Source of the DNA: Thermoplasmata archaeon
GTDB taxonomy: Archaea > Thermoplasmatota > Thermoplasmata > Thermoplasmatales > Thermoplasmataceae
Direction: 5' to 3'
Length of the DNA: 24,403 nucleotides
NCBI GenBank assembly: GCA_021793945.1
Contig: JAJYRT010000012.1
Location: forward strand, 1-24,403
In this document: one piece after another, positions 8,188 to 14,638 of the stretch
How positions within the stretch are numbered: the stretch's first letter is position 1
How the letters are laid out: the number at the start of each line of letters is the position of its first letter
Notes under the pieces: generated by a model
What the model was told of the DNA's origin: nothing
Seen by the model: the letters and a program-made list of their open reading frames with translations, nothing else
The model's database searches: none
Position numbers and translations under genes: made by a program

Positions 8188-9140
8188 AATTCAACCTCCC
8201 TTAAGGTGCTTCTGATGAATATTGTAAAAACAGCCGTAATTGCCGGTATGATCAGGACCACAATGAACACCAGAAACAATATGAGGTTCACTGGCGGAGA
8301 CGGGGCGAGGACGGCGATCACGCCAACGATTATCATAAGCATCAGCGGAAAGGCAACGCCGACAGTTATGAAACTTTCAGCCAGAACACCAATCGATTCG
8401 ACATTCCGCTTGATTCCTATGGTCAGTTCGGAGTTGTACTGTCTTGCCTTCCCTATGAGATAATCCTTCAGATTCCCACCAGAATTCACAGTTGTCCCAA
8501 TGCCGGACAGGAATTCGGAGAATTTTCTCGACGGACTGAAACGGGATGCCTCCTTTATGGCTTCAAGAATGTCCATTCCAAATATATTTGTCATGACGCT
8601 GATTGAGTTTGCCTCCTTTGATATCTCGCCATAAAGCTCGAGTTTTCCCAGATCAGATAAAATCCTGTCTATGGGAATGTCTGCGGAAGCCATTGCCGAA
8701 ATGTACCCGATAGCCATCGGCAGTTTTGCGTCAATATCCCTCTTCCTGGTGTGCGAGACTGTTGTGGGATAATAGATCAAGCCAACGCCCCACAGCAGTA
8801 TTGCAAGAAATGCCCCGGCAGATATTAATGCGGGATCAAACCTGGAAACAGCATAAACTAGTACAGACAGAACAAGCACAGCCATGATGAAGAAAATAGA
8901 ATAGAAAGAAGCCAGTGACAGGTACTGAACCCTGGTCATTCCCATCTTTGATTTTTTTAATTCTGAATCTAGACCCAACAACAAGGTATGTTTCCGGAAC
9001 AGGCTACCAAAGATTTTGAGAGATGTTGAGAGAACTGGATCGGCCCTTGTGCTGGAAAGTTCATTCCTTGAAGATTTCGCAGTCCCTCGCACAATTCTGT
9101 TTTTATAGGCACTCATCTTTTCCCTGATTCCTGTTCCCAC
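8184..9140 (-). CDS. Type II secretion F-domain platform protein, TadB-like
   Basis: First of the two platform proteins of the pilus machine. It has a basic cytoplasmic N-terminus (about 60 residues), two helices (SLASFYSIFF... and ...AGAFLAILLWGVGLIYYP), a T2SSF domain beginning DAKLPMAIGYISAMASADIP, and two C-terminal helices around PLMLMIIVGVIAVLAP and LILFLVFIVVLIIPAI. I chose the GTG at 9140 (318 residues) because GGAGGG lies 7 bases before it and it begins two bases after the TAG of the upstream ATPase. A longer reading from a TTG at 9179 would overlap that ATPase by 38 bases and has a weaker ribosome site. The last codon overlaps the start of the TadC-like gene, which suggests translational coupling. 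Confidence 0.86.
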   Translation of the reverse strand: MGTGIREKMSAYKNRIVRGTAKSSRNELSSTRADPVLSTSLKIFGSLFRKHTLLLGLDSELKKSKMGMTRVQYLSLASFYSIFFIMAVLVLSVLVYAVSRFDPALISAGAFLAILLWGVGLIYYPTTVSHTRKRDIDAKLPMAIGYISAMASADIPIDRILSDLGKLELYGEISKEANSISVMTNIFGMDILEAIKEASRFSPSRKFSEFLSGIGTTVNSGGNLKDYLIGKARQYNSELTIGIKRNVESIGVLAESFITVGVAFPLMLMIIVGVIAVLAPSPPVNLILFLVFIVVLIIPAITAVFTIFIRSTLREVEF

Positions 9141-9141
9141 C

Positions 9142-10644
9142 CTAGCGCCCTCCTTTCTTGCTGTGGAAATGGTTTCCAAAATCCTGGATCGCCTGATTCA
9201 CGGCGGATATTCCTGAATCTCCTCTTTCCGCCAACCGGTTGATAAGATCTATCCTCTTTTTGAAGTCATTCTGGAGATCTTCATATGAATATTTCCTTAG
9301 AGCAGCGAGCTTCGTAATTACATTGCTCTGTCCGTTGTATTCGTGGACGTTGCGAGACGGATCATACTCAAAGACCTTGTTGTATATCAGCCCATTGCCA
9401 GCTTCCTCCTTCCCTTCTATTTCGTCTATCTCTGTGACACGCCTTACCAGTCGATTGTTTATACGAACAAACTTGATTATGATGACCACATTAAGGTAGA
9501 TTGCAAGAACACGCGGAACGTTTATGGGTTCGCTTTCAAGGCGGCTGATCAGAGTATCCATGGAATCTGCGTGAAGTGTGGAGTACACTGTATGGCCGGT
9601 AGACATTGCCTGGAAAAGTGAATAGGTCTCGCTTCCTCTGACCTCTCCGACAACTATGTACGTAGGTCTCTGCCTCATTGCTATACGAACAAGATCAAAC
9701 GTATCGATCTTTGATAGGTTTTCCTCGTCCGGACCGAGATCTATGTGTCCCTCCCTCACAACAGTGGCGATCCAGTTTTCATGGATAAAATTCAGCTCTC
9801 TCGTCTCTTCTATGCTGAACACTTTGGAATTCTCAGGCATAAACATCAGCAATGCATTAAGAAGGGAGGTTTTACCCACGGCCGGCGGGCCTACGGCAAT
9901 TCCAGATGATCCGCTCTCAACCATGTACCAGAGATACACTGCCATTTCGCTGCTTATTGTCCCGTTTTTAACAAGGTCTATGACAGTGAATGGATTCTTC
10001 CTGAAGAGCCGGATAGTGAACGCAGATCCCCGCGGTGAGATCTCTGTTCCGTAAACCGCCTGGACCCTGTGACCATCAGGTGAAGTGCCATCAAGGATGG
10101 GATCGTTTATGGAGACCCCCTGATCGCAAATGCTTGCAAGTTTTATGACAAAGGAGTTAAGCTGATCCGTATCTGTAAAAATTAAATTTGTCCTTAAAGT
10201 GCCATATTTTCTATGATAGACAAAAATCGGGATGTTTATCCCATCGCAAGATATATCTTCTATATTCTCGTCAAGAATTATCGGGTTTATTACTCCGTAT
10301 CCTTCATTATCTCTCCGGAAATAGTACAGGACTTTGTCACTGGTTTCCTTAATAAGGCCCGGTTCATAATTTCTAAGGTAGTATTCGAATATTTCAGATC
10401 TACTTTGTGCTCCGATGATAGTTTTGGGTTTGCTGAGCATGACATAGCGCATTTCGTCATACAGTTTGGATGTAAACTCCTGATATTCCTGGGAAATCTC
10501 TGGTTCCATTACGCGATACAACAGGTCCCCGTCCTGGTTCCTAGATATATCTATTGATACCAGGTGCGGAATCAGTTCGTAGTGATCCTCCACCACCATA
10601 TCTTCCGCATTTTCTCTTCCATGGCTAGAACTCTCTGTATGCAC
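9142..10644 (-). CDS. Type IV pilus/secretion ATPase (FlaI/TadA/GspE family), first copy
   Basis: First gene of the pilus operon and probable main assembly motor. The 500 residues show the N2 domain with DENIEDISCDG (about 125-135), Walker A GPPAVGKTS (252-260), Asp box IEETREL (278-284), Walker B TYIVVGEVRG (328-337) and an intact His box MSTGHTVYSTLHAD (347-360). It shares the overall plan and about the same length with the ATPase at 5848-7353, so the pair looks like an old duplication. The start is GTG at 10644, with GAGGG six bases before it and a TATA box (10682-10696, minus strand) placing the transcript start near 10662. Pilins, prepilin peptidase and any retraction factor must lie elsewhere in the genome. 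Confidence 0.92.
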   Translation of the reverse strand: MHTESSSHGRENAEDMVVEDHYELIPHLVSIDISRNQDGDLLYRVMEPEISQEYQEFTSKLYDEMRYVMLSKPKTIIGAQSRSEIFEYYLRNYEPGLIKETSDKVLYYFRRDNEGYGVINPIILDENIEDISCDGINIPIFVYHRKYGTLRTNLIFTDTDQLNSFVIKLASICDQGVSINDPILDGTSPDGHRVQAVYGTEISPRGSAFTIRLFRKNPFTVIDLVKNGTISSEMAVYLWYMVESGSSGIAVGPPAVGKTSLLNALLMFMPENSKVFSIEETRELNFIHENWIATVVREGHIDLGPDEENLSKIDTFDLVRIAMRQRPTYIVVGEVRGSETYSLFQAMSTGHTVYSTLHADSMDTLISRLESEPINVPRVLAIYLNVVIIIKFVRINNRLVRRVTEIDEIEGKEEAGNGLIYNKVFEYDPSRNVHEYNGQSNVITKLAALRKYSYEDLQNDFKKRIDLINRLAERGDSGISAVNQAIQDFGNHFHSKKGGR

Positions 10645-10681
10645 GCTATGCCCTCACAGTTGCACCAAATAGTCTTTACTT

Positions 10682-10696
10682 TCATATAAATATTTA
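10682..10696 (-). promoter_or_regulatory. TATA box of the pilus operon
   Basis: On the minus strand this reads AAATATTTATATGAA. Its centre is about 44 bases before the GTG at 10644, leaving a short leader that contains the GAGGG ribosome site. An imperfect palindrome, ACAAT-N6-ATTGT (10733-10748), lies further upstream and could bind a regulator. Confidence 0.55.
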
Positions 10697-10766
10697 ATGT
10701 ATGTTTCATTCGAAATTGCAGAAAACCTTGCAATACAATATTCGAATTGTCAAATCCATGACAAAA

Positions 10767-10774
10767 TTTTAAAA
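10767..10774 (+). promoter_or_regulatory. TATA-like box of tRNA-Ala
   Basis: TTTTAAAA is centred 33 bases before the first base of the mature tRNA, so the precursor would carry a few extra 5' bases for RNase P to remove. Confidence 0.45.
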
Positions 10775-10803
10775 CTACCTATTAATGGGTGTCTTGCTTT
10801 TCT

Positions 10804-10875
10804 GGGCTGGTAGATCAGAGGTAGATCGCTTCCTTGGCATGGAAGAGGCCCGGGGTTCAAATCCCCGCCAGTCCA
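10804..10875 (+). tRNA. tRNA-Ala (anticodon GGC)
   Basis: A full cloverleaf folds: acceptor GGGCTGG with CCAGTCC, D stem GATC/GATC, anticodon stem CTTCC/GGAAG around the loop TTGGCAT (anticodon GGC, reading GCC and GCU), a five-base variable region, T stem CGGGG/CCCCG around TTCAAAT, and discriminator A at 10875. The third acceptor pair is G3-U70, the alanine identity element. CCA is not encoded. There is no intron. The 3' end (10857-10875) overlaps the end of an integrase remnant on the opposite strand, which marks this tRNA as an integration target. Confidence 0.97.
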
Positions 10876-11515
10876 TCGGCAATACTGCATGGTTCAGTGG
10901 ATTTGAACCTTAGAAAAAATTTGACTTTCTTCATCCGCATTTCCTCCAGAGCCTCCGTCTGGTCAACATTCAGATATATCTGGGTGGTGTCAAGTCTCTC
11001 GTGACCCAGCATCTGGCGCAGGTTTTCGAGATCCACATGCTGTCTTATGCACGTCTTGGCATACGTGTGCCTTGCGCTGTACCATGAGAATTTCACACCA
11101 GTTCTTTTTGAAATGTCGGATGCCAGGCTTCCCATGTACTTGTTTGTGATACCGCCCTTCCTGGTCGTGAAAACGAACTCAGACTCCTGGTGATTCCTGT
11201 GCCTCATGTATTCCGCGATTACGGCAGTGGTCTCCGGTGGCAGGTAAACGTCGCGAACCTTCTCGCCCTTGCCGATCACAGTCAGGCGGTCTGAACGTAT
11301 CCTGCCGGTTGTGAGGTTGCATAACTCGTCACGCCTGAGCCCGGTGGTGAAGACCAGGTAGACCATGGCATGCTTCCTCATGTCCTCTATGGTCGGGCCT
11401 ACGGTGCCTTAAAGTATCCTCCTGGCCTCCTCCGGATCGTAGGATTTGACCCTAAAGCTCCTCTTCGTCTCATGTAGGTAATTAACCCAGATATTTATCG
11501 GAAGAATGTCCTCTT
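10857..11515 (-). pseudogene. Tyrosine recombinase/integrase remnant overlapping tRNA-Ala
   Basis: The catalytic domain of a phage-type integrase is nearly whole: Arg I in TTGLRRDELCNL, the beta-hairpin Lys in VIGKGEKVRDV, H-x-x-R as SARHTYAK, the second His in LGHERLDTTQIYLNV and the nucleophilic Tyr in the same block. The gene is broken in two ways. An in-frame TAA at 11409-11411 separates ...EEARRIL from GTVGPTIEDMRK..., and the N-terminal arm-binding region is missing beyond about 11515, where the 3' end of a membrane-protein gene begins. The last codons run through the 3' end of tRNA-Ala and stop inside its T arm, the usual layout for elements that integrate into tRNA genes. I see no second copy of the tRNA 3' end in the window, so the far attachment site is outside it or lost. 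Confidence 0.8.
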
Positions 11516-12148
11516 TCACTTTTTTTTCGATTCCAATTGTCGTGCATTGACGCTCATTCCGAGCCTGTAAAACGAATAGACTAAGGTGCACACAAAAAGA
11601 AGAGCGGAGATATCATTCAGAATCAATAATATGCCTGGCAGACCAAGCTGGTTATAATCGTAAAATGGATACGTTATGTGTGGTAGCGTCCAAAACAACA
11701 TTGGTACGCTAATGATTGGATTCACCAGAGCTGGTTCCCAGACAGAATACTCAGAGATTGTCGTAAGACTAGGAATAAAAACGAGCAGGGAAGAAATAGT
11801 GCACAGGGCGACCAGAGAGAGGATTGGGGGAATAAACAACCCAAAATCTGAGTTTAATTCGCCTCTTCTGAGAAGAAACAGGGCATACACTGTAAGGAGT
11901 ACTATGCTAATGAAAAGCAATATGTATATCACTGAATCGATGAATGTGTAGAGGTAATGATCTTGCAGAAAATAAGGATAAATCCCGGATTGGATGAGAA
12001 TTTCTGGTTGGGGGTACTCCATGAACAGCAGAGTTCTTGCCAGCACCACAAAAAACAATCCCAATAGCAACGAAATCATGTAAAAGTGGATGTTCCTGCG
12101 TTTCTTGATGGTAAATGTCATTGTCTCCACTTTTGCATAATACGACAT
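11516..12148 (-). CDS. Hypothetical polytopic membrane protein
   Basis: I do not recognise a family. The 210 residues have about five hydrophobic segments: residues 23-45, 73-95, 102-122, 145-158 and 176-196, with a basic C-terminal tail (RQLESKKK). The ATG at 12148 follows the TAA of the glutamic peptidase gene without a single base between, so the two are cotranscribed and translation is probably coupled. Its position suggests a role in membrane anchoring, export or immunity connected to the secreted peptidase, but this is inference from context only. The 3' end abuts the truncated integrase. Confidence 0.65.
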   Translation of the reverse strand: MSYYAKVETMTFTIKKRRNIHFYMISLLLGLFFVVLARTLLFMEYPQPEILIQSGIYPYFLQDHYLYTFIDSVIYILLFISIVLLTVYALFLLRRGELNSDFGLFIPPILSLVALCTISSLLVFIPSLTTISEYSVWEPALVNPIISVPMLFWTLPHITYPFYDYNQLGLPGILLILNDISALLFVCTLVYSFYRLGMSVNARQLESKKK

Positions 12149-13219
12149 TTACGTTGGCCCCACGTAGTTTACTGAGAAATAATTCGGGTTGGTTATGTAA
12201 GCCGGAAAAACGTATTGCGGCTGAGGGGTGGTACCACCTGTAGAGACCATGTTCGCTGCTATGGGGTTGGCCAGATTGTAATTCAGGTCCGACCAGGTGA
12301 TTGTTGAAAATGGAGCTAATGCGTACGACCCTATTTGTTCTACAGTCCATTCCCCGGTGCTTGTATTCGGAGTAAACGACATGCTTCCAGAATCACTCTG
12401 CCCCGTTGTCTGATCAACTATCGTAAAGGTGCTTACGCCGTTAGAGAATGATACCTGTACATTAACGAAATCTCCCGGATTTATAGTGAAATCCTGTATG
12501 AAAATCTGTGCATTTAACGGATAATCTTCGTACCACGGGAGGACAACCTCGTTTCCGGCCGGCGTTACCTCAACATTTACACCCGCCTGCCACAAGGATG
12601 AGGAATATACTCCGCCAATTCCCACCCAAATGGCGGTTATATCAAGGTTATAGCCCGAAGTTGTATAGCCTGTTGTTACCGGGACTTGAAACACTCCACT
12701 CATCTCTGTCACTCCCTGAGAGAGTATGAATCCTCCCCAGTTTTCTGGAGTCGAATAATTAAGGATCAGAGCCAGCGAACCGGAGTAGCCGTCTGTAGAA
12801 AATGTAGTTGAAGCCGAGGTAGTGCTTCCAACCGTTCCGGCGGTATAGTCCCACTGAAAAAATTTGAATCCTTGAGAGATAGATCTAGGTGAAAGCGAGT
12901 AAGATTGAGGTGAACTCAATGTTGCGACCTGTCCATTGCCATAGTCTGTACCACCTATGTCAACCATCCCGTTTCCTCCGTAGACGTAAATCGTTATAGT
13001 GACCGACGATGGCGAAGAACTTCCGCCACCGCCTCCGCAATATGGACAAATTGGCAACCTCATTGGTTTGGACGACGATGACCTTGCCGATGCAAATAAC
13101 AAGGTCAAACTGGATGTTCGGTTGATGCTCGACTGAGAAATTTCAAGCGAAATGGAGCTAAAAGGCACCGGGAAGATCATGATTCCCGCCGCCAGCATCA
13201 CAAGGACTTTTTTTTTCAT
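12149..13219 (-). CDS. Secreted glutamic peptidase, G1 (eqolisin / scytalidoglutamic) family
   Basis: Extracellular acid endopeptidase. With the ATG at 13219 the protein has 356 residues and starts with a signal peptide (MKKK then a hydrophobic stretch to about residue 24). A Ser-rich linker and a short CPYCGGGGG segment lead to a beta-rich repeat-like domain (about 73-155). The G1 domain follows (about 160-315): WVGIGG, LWQAGVN with the catalytic Gln (Q211), LPWYEDYP, INPGDFVNVQV, DQTTGQS and GEWTVEQ with the catalytic Glu (E290). These blocks correspond one by one to the fungal enzyme (LQTGVD, WYEWYP, LTTGQS, AEWIVE). A TATA box 26 bases upstream makes ATG 13219 a leaderless start; a TTG at 13240 would fall inside the promoter. 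The fold suits an acid habitat. It is followed directly by a membrane-protein gene. Confidence 0.88.
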   Translation of the reverse strand: MKKKVLVMLAAGIMIFPVPFSSISLEISQSSINRTSSLTLLFASARSSSSKPMRLPICPYCGGGGGSSSPSSVTITIYVYGGNGMVDIGGTDYGNGQVATLSSPQSYSLSPRSISQGFKFFQWDYTAGTVGSTTSASTTFSTDGYSGSLALILNYSTPENWGGFILSQGVTEMSGVFQVPVTTGYTTSGYNLDITAIWVGIGGVYSSSLWQAGVNVEVTPAGNEVVLPWYEDYPLNAQIFIQDFTINPGDFVNVQVSFSNGVSTFTIVDQTTGQSDSGSMSFTPNTSTGEWTVEQIGSYALAPFSTITWSDLNYNLANPIAANMVSTGGTTPQPQYVFPAYITNPNYFSVNYVGPT

Positions 13220-13238
13220 GCTATACAACTGTGTTTCC

Positions 13239-13247
13239 AATATTTAA
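13239..13247 (-). promoter_or_regulatory. TATA box of the glutamic peptidase gene
   Basis: On the minus strand TTAAATATT is centred about 25 bases before the ATG at 13219, giving a leaderless message and fixing the start codon. A second AT-rich box (TTTTTATATA, 13294-13303) faces the other way, towards the VOC remnant. Confidence 0.6.
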
Positions 13248-13351
13248 GCCTTGCTACCAAAACTATGGCGATCATTGTCCGATATTTTATCTATTTTTAT
13301 ATAATTGAGAGAATTTTTTGAGGGTGTCCTTATTGTAGGAACTGCCATTCA

Positions 13352-13720
13352 GTGAATTATTCAGGATTGTGTCTGTACCCTTTTCAGCCAATTCCATTGC
13401 CCTCTCCTTTGTCGACCCCTCTTTCCGGAAGGCATTATTTCAACTGCGGCGGTACAATACCTGCCTGCTTTGATCCAGGGAGGGATAATGATGATTTTGA
13501 TCTCCCACCAAATCCAGACCACATATATTTCTCAGTCAAGAATCTCAATCTTATTTTTAGGAGAGCACAGCTATTGAGAGCTACAATATTAGATGAGATA
13601 GGAAAGAGGCCATGGGGAGAAAGATCATTCTACATGGAATACCCGTTCGGGAACAAAATTTGTTTCGTTCAGGAGGAGACTGCCTTTGATGGAGAATGGG
13701 GGGGAAGAAAAACCGTGAAA
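13352..13720 (+). pseudogene. VOC superfamily (glyoxalase/dioxygenase fold) gene remnant
   Basis: The translation contains RHYFNCGGTIPACFDPG, PNPDHIYFSVKNLN, RPWGERSFYMEYPFGNKICFVQEETAF, which is the second two thirds of a VOC-fold protein of the glyoxalase/bleomycin-resistance type, including the metal-site Glu/His region and the F-G-N-x-I-C-F-V ending. The first beta-alpha-beta unit, with the usual F-Y-x-x-x-L-G motif, is missing: the upstream frame is Pro-rich and has no homology-like pattern, and an in-frame stop lies at 13319. A promoter-like box stands at 13294-13303, where the lost start would be expected. After the domain the frame runs on into the antisense of the S51 gene until 13873; that part is not meaningful. 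Metal binding and activity are unlikely. An intact short variant cannot be fully excluded. Confidence 0.6.
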
Positions 13721-13734
13721 AGGATCGGGTTTCT

Positions 13735-14277
13735 TTATGATTTCCCAGACACAGCAATCCACATGTTTTCCGGTATGCTTATTGTTTCGCTCTTTTCATT
13801 CCCGAAAGGTATTTCCTTTTCAAGCTTAAAATGTACTTTAATAAAAAAACCTACGAGACCAAAGCCTGGATAGAATTTTCTGTCACCAATGCCACCTCTG
13901 GAGAGTACTATCGCGCCCGCAGAATTCCCGATTATAGTGCCTTTGAAAACTCTGAGTTTATCCTGTAAGGACCTGGAATTTAACGCCCGATACAGAACGC
14001 CAGGATCTCCTCCCGGCAGATAGATTACGTCTGTAGAGCCAAATTTCTCCGAAATTTGTGAATCATTATCTCCCTTATTCAGGAAATCTGTCGATTGAAA
14101 CCCGCAATCAGAGAAGTAACCCCTGAATAAATACAGGTATTCCATTTCCCTCTCGTCAGATTCCTGGGTCCAGGGGATTATAAGAATTCTCTTCATTGTG
14201 GATATGGCTGCAATGTTCCGAAAAAGATCTTCGTTTGTGCGTTTCCTAACATCCTCTCCTCCCTGCAAGATAATCAT
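13735..14277 (-). CDS. Peptidase S51 (dipeptidase E / cyanophycinase-like) family protein
   Basis: Serine hydrolase of the class I glutamine-amidotransferase fold; family members cleave Asp-Xaa dipeptides or act as small peptidases. I start it at ATG 14277, giving MIILQGGEDVRKRT and 180 residues; upstream codons read to 14376 but contain no family features. Visible motifs are VIYLPGGDPGVLY (81-96), the nucleophile elbow IIGNSAGAIVLS with Ser119, and GFGLVGFFIKVHF with His149 at the expected catalytic His position. The end, ISIPENMWIAVSGKS, is about 10-20 residues shorter than usual, so the C-terminus may have been clipped by the neighbouring VOC remnant. No clear promoter or ribosome site was found. 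Confidence 0.72.
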   Translation of the reverse strand: MIILQGGEDVRKRTNEDLFRNIAAISTMKRILIIPWTQESDEREMEYLYLFRGYFSDCGFQSTDFLNKGDNDSQISEKFGSTDVIYLPGGDPGVLYRALNSRSLQDKLRVFKGTIIGNSAGAIVLSRGGIGDRKFYPGFGLVGFFIKVHFKLEKEIPFGNEKSETISIPENMWIAVSGKS

Positions 14278-14529
14278 CTGTGAACCCACAATGGAGTTAA
14301 GCAGTTGAGAAACTAAAAATCTGCCGACATTCATTATGGGCTCGACCCAAACATGGCTTTCGCTGGTCTTTCTCACCAGATTTGTTAATGGCTGAACCTC
14401 TATGGATTTGATCAGTACCCATGAGAAACAGGGGTTCCAACCTGCAGATGTTAAATGCTAAAAATGCAGTGGACCATCGAAGGTGTAGGTGCGAAAACAA
14501 TAATCGTTTTATCAAATTTCGCAATAGAT

Positions 14530-14556
14530 ACCTGAACTCCCGAATTTTTACCACCA
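14530..14556 (+). repeat. Left terminal inverted repeat of the IS
   Basis: It starts ACCTGAACTCCC and ends TTTTTACCACCA; it matches the reverse complement of 16152-16177 at all but about three positions. Confidence 0.75.
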
Positions 14557-14638
14557 TTAATTACTGATTTATGGCTGAGACATTGGGCCATGAATAAAGA
14601 AAATGTTTATTAGTAATGGTGGTATTTCCCACCATTAC
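14549..14638 (+). promoter_or_regulatory. Overlapping hairpins enclosing the transposase start codon
   Basis: Three copies of one motif allow two exclusive stems. TACCACCATTA (14549-14559) pairs perfectly with TAATGGTGGTA (14614-14624), which contains the ATG at 14616. The same start region (GTAATGGTGG, 14613-14622) also pairs perfectly with CCACCATTAC (14629-14638) around a six-base loop. Either stem hides the start codon in an RNA that includes it. Confidence 0.6.

Noticed and set aside
9141..9179. Longer TadB-like protein from TTG 9179
   Set aside because: It would overlap the upstream ATPase by 38 bases; the GTG at 9140 has GGAGGG at the right spacing.
7200..9621. Several plus-strand frames of 66-92 codons inside the pilus operon
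   Set aside because: All are antisense shadows of well-supported minus-strand genes with overlapping coupled starts.
13721..13873. Tail of the VOC frame
   Set aside because: It is antisense to the S51 coding region and continues beyond the normal end of the VOC fold.
14278..14376. Upstream part of the S51 gene frame
   Set aside because: The 33 residues before MIILQGGEDV do not belong to the S51 fold; ATG 14277 gives the usual start.
14297..14557. 86-codon minus-strand frame left of the transposase
   Set aside because: It spans the IS end and its residue pattern is that of a chance frame; no motif or promoter. The first part was tested as the missing half of the truncated transposase and does not fit.
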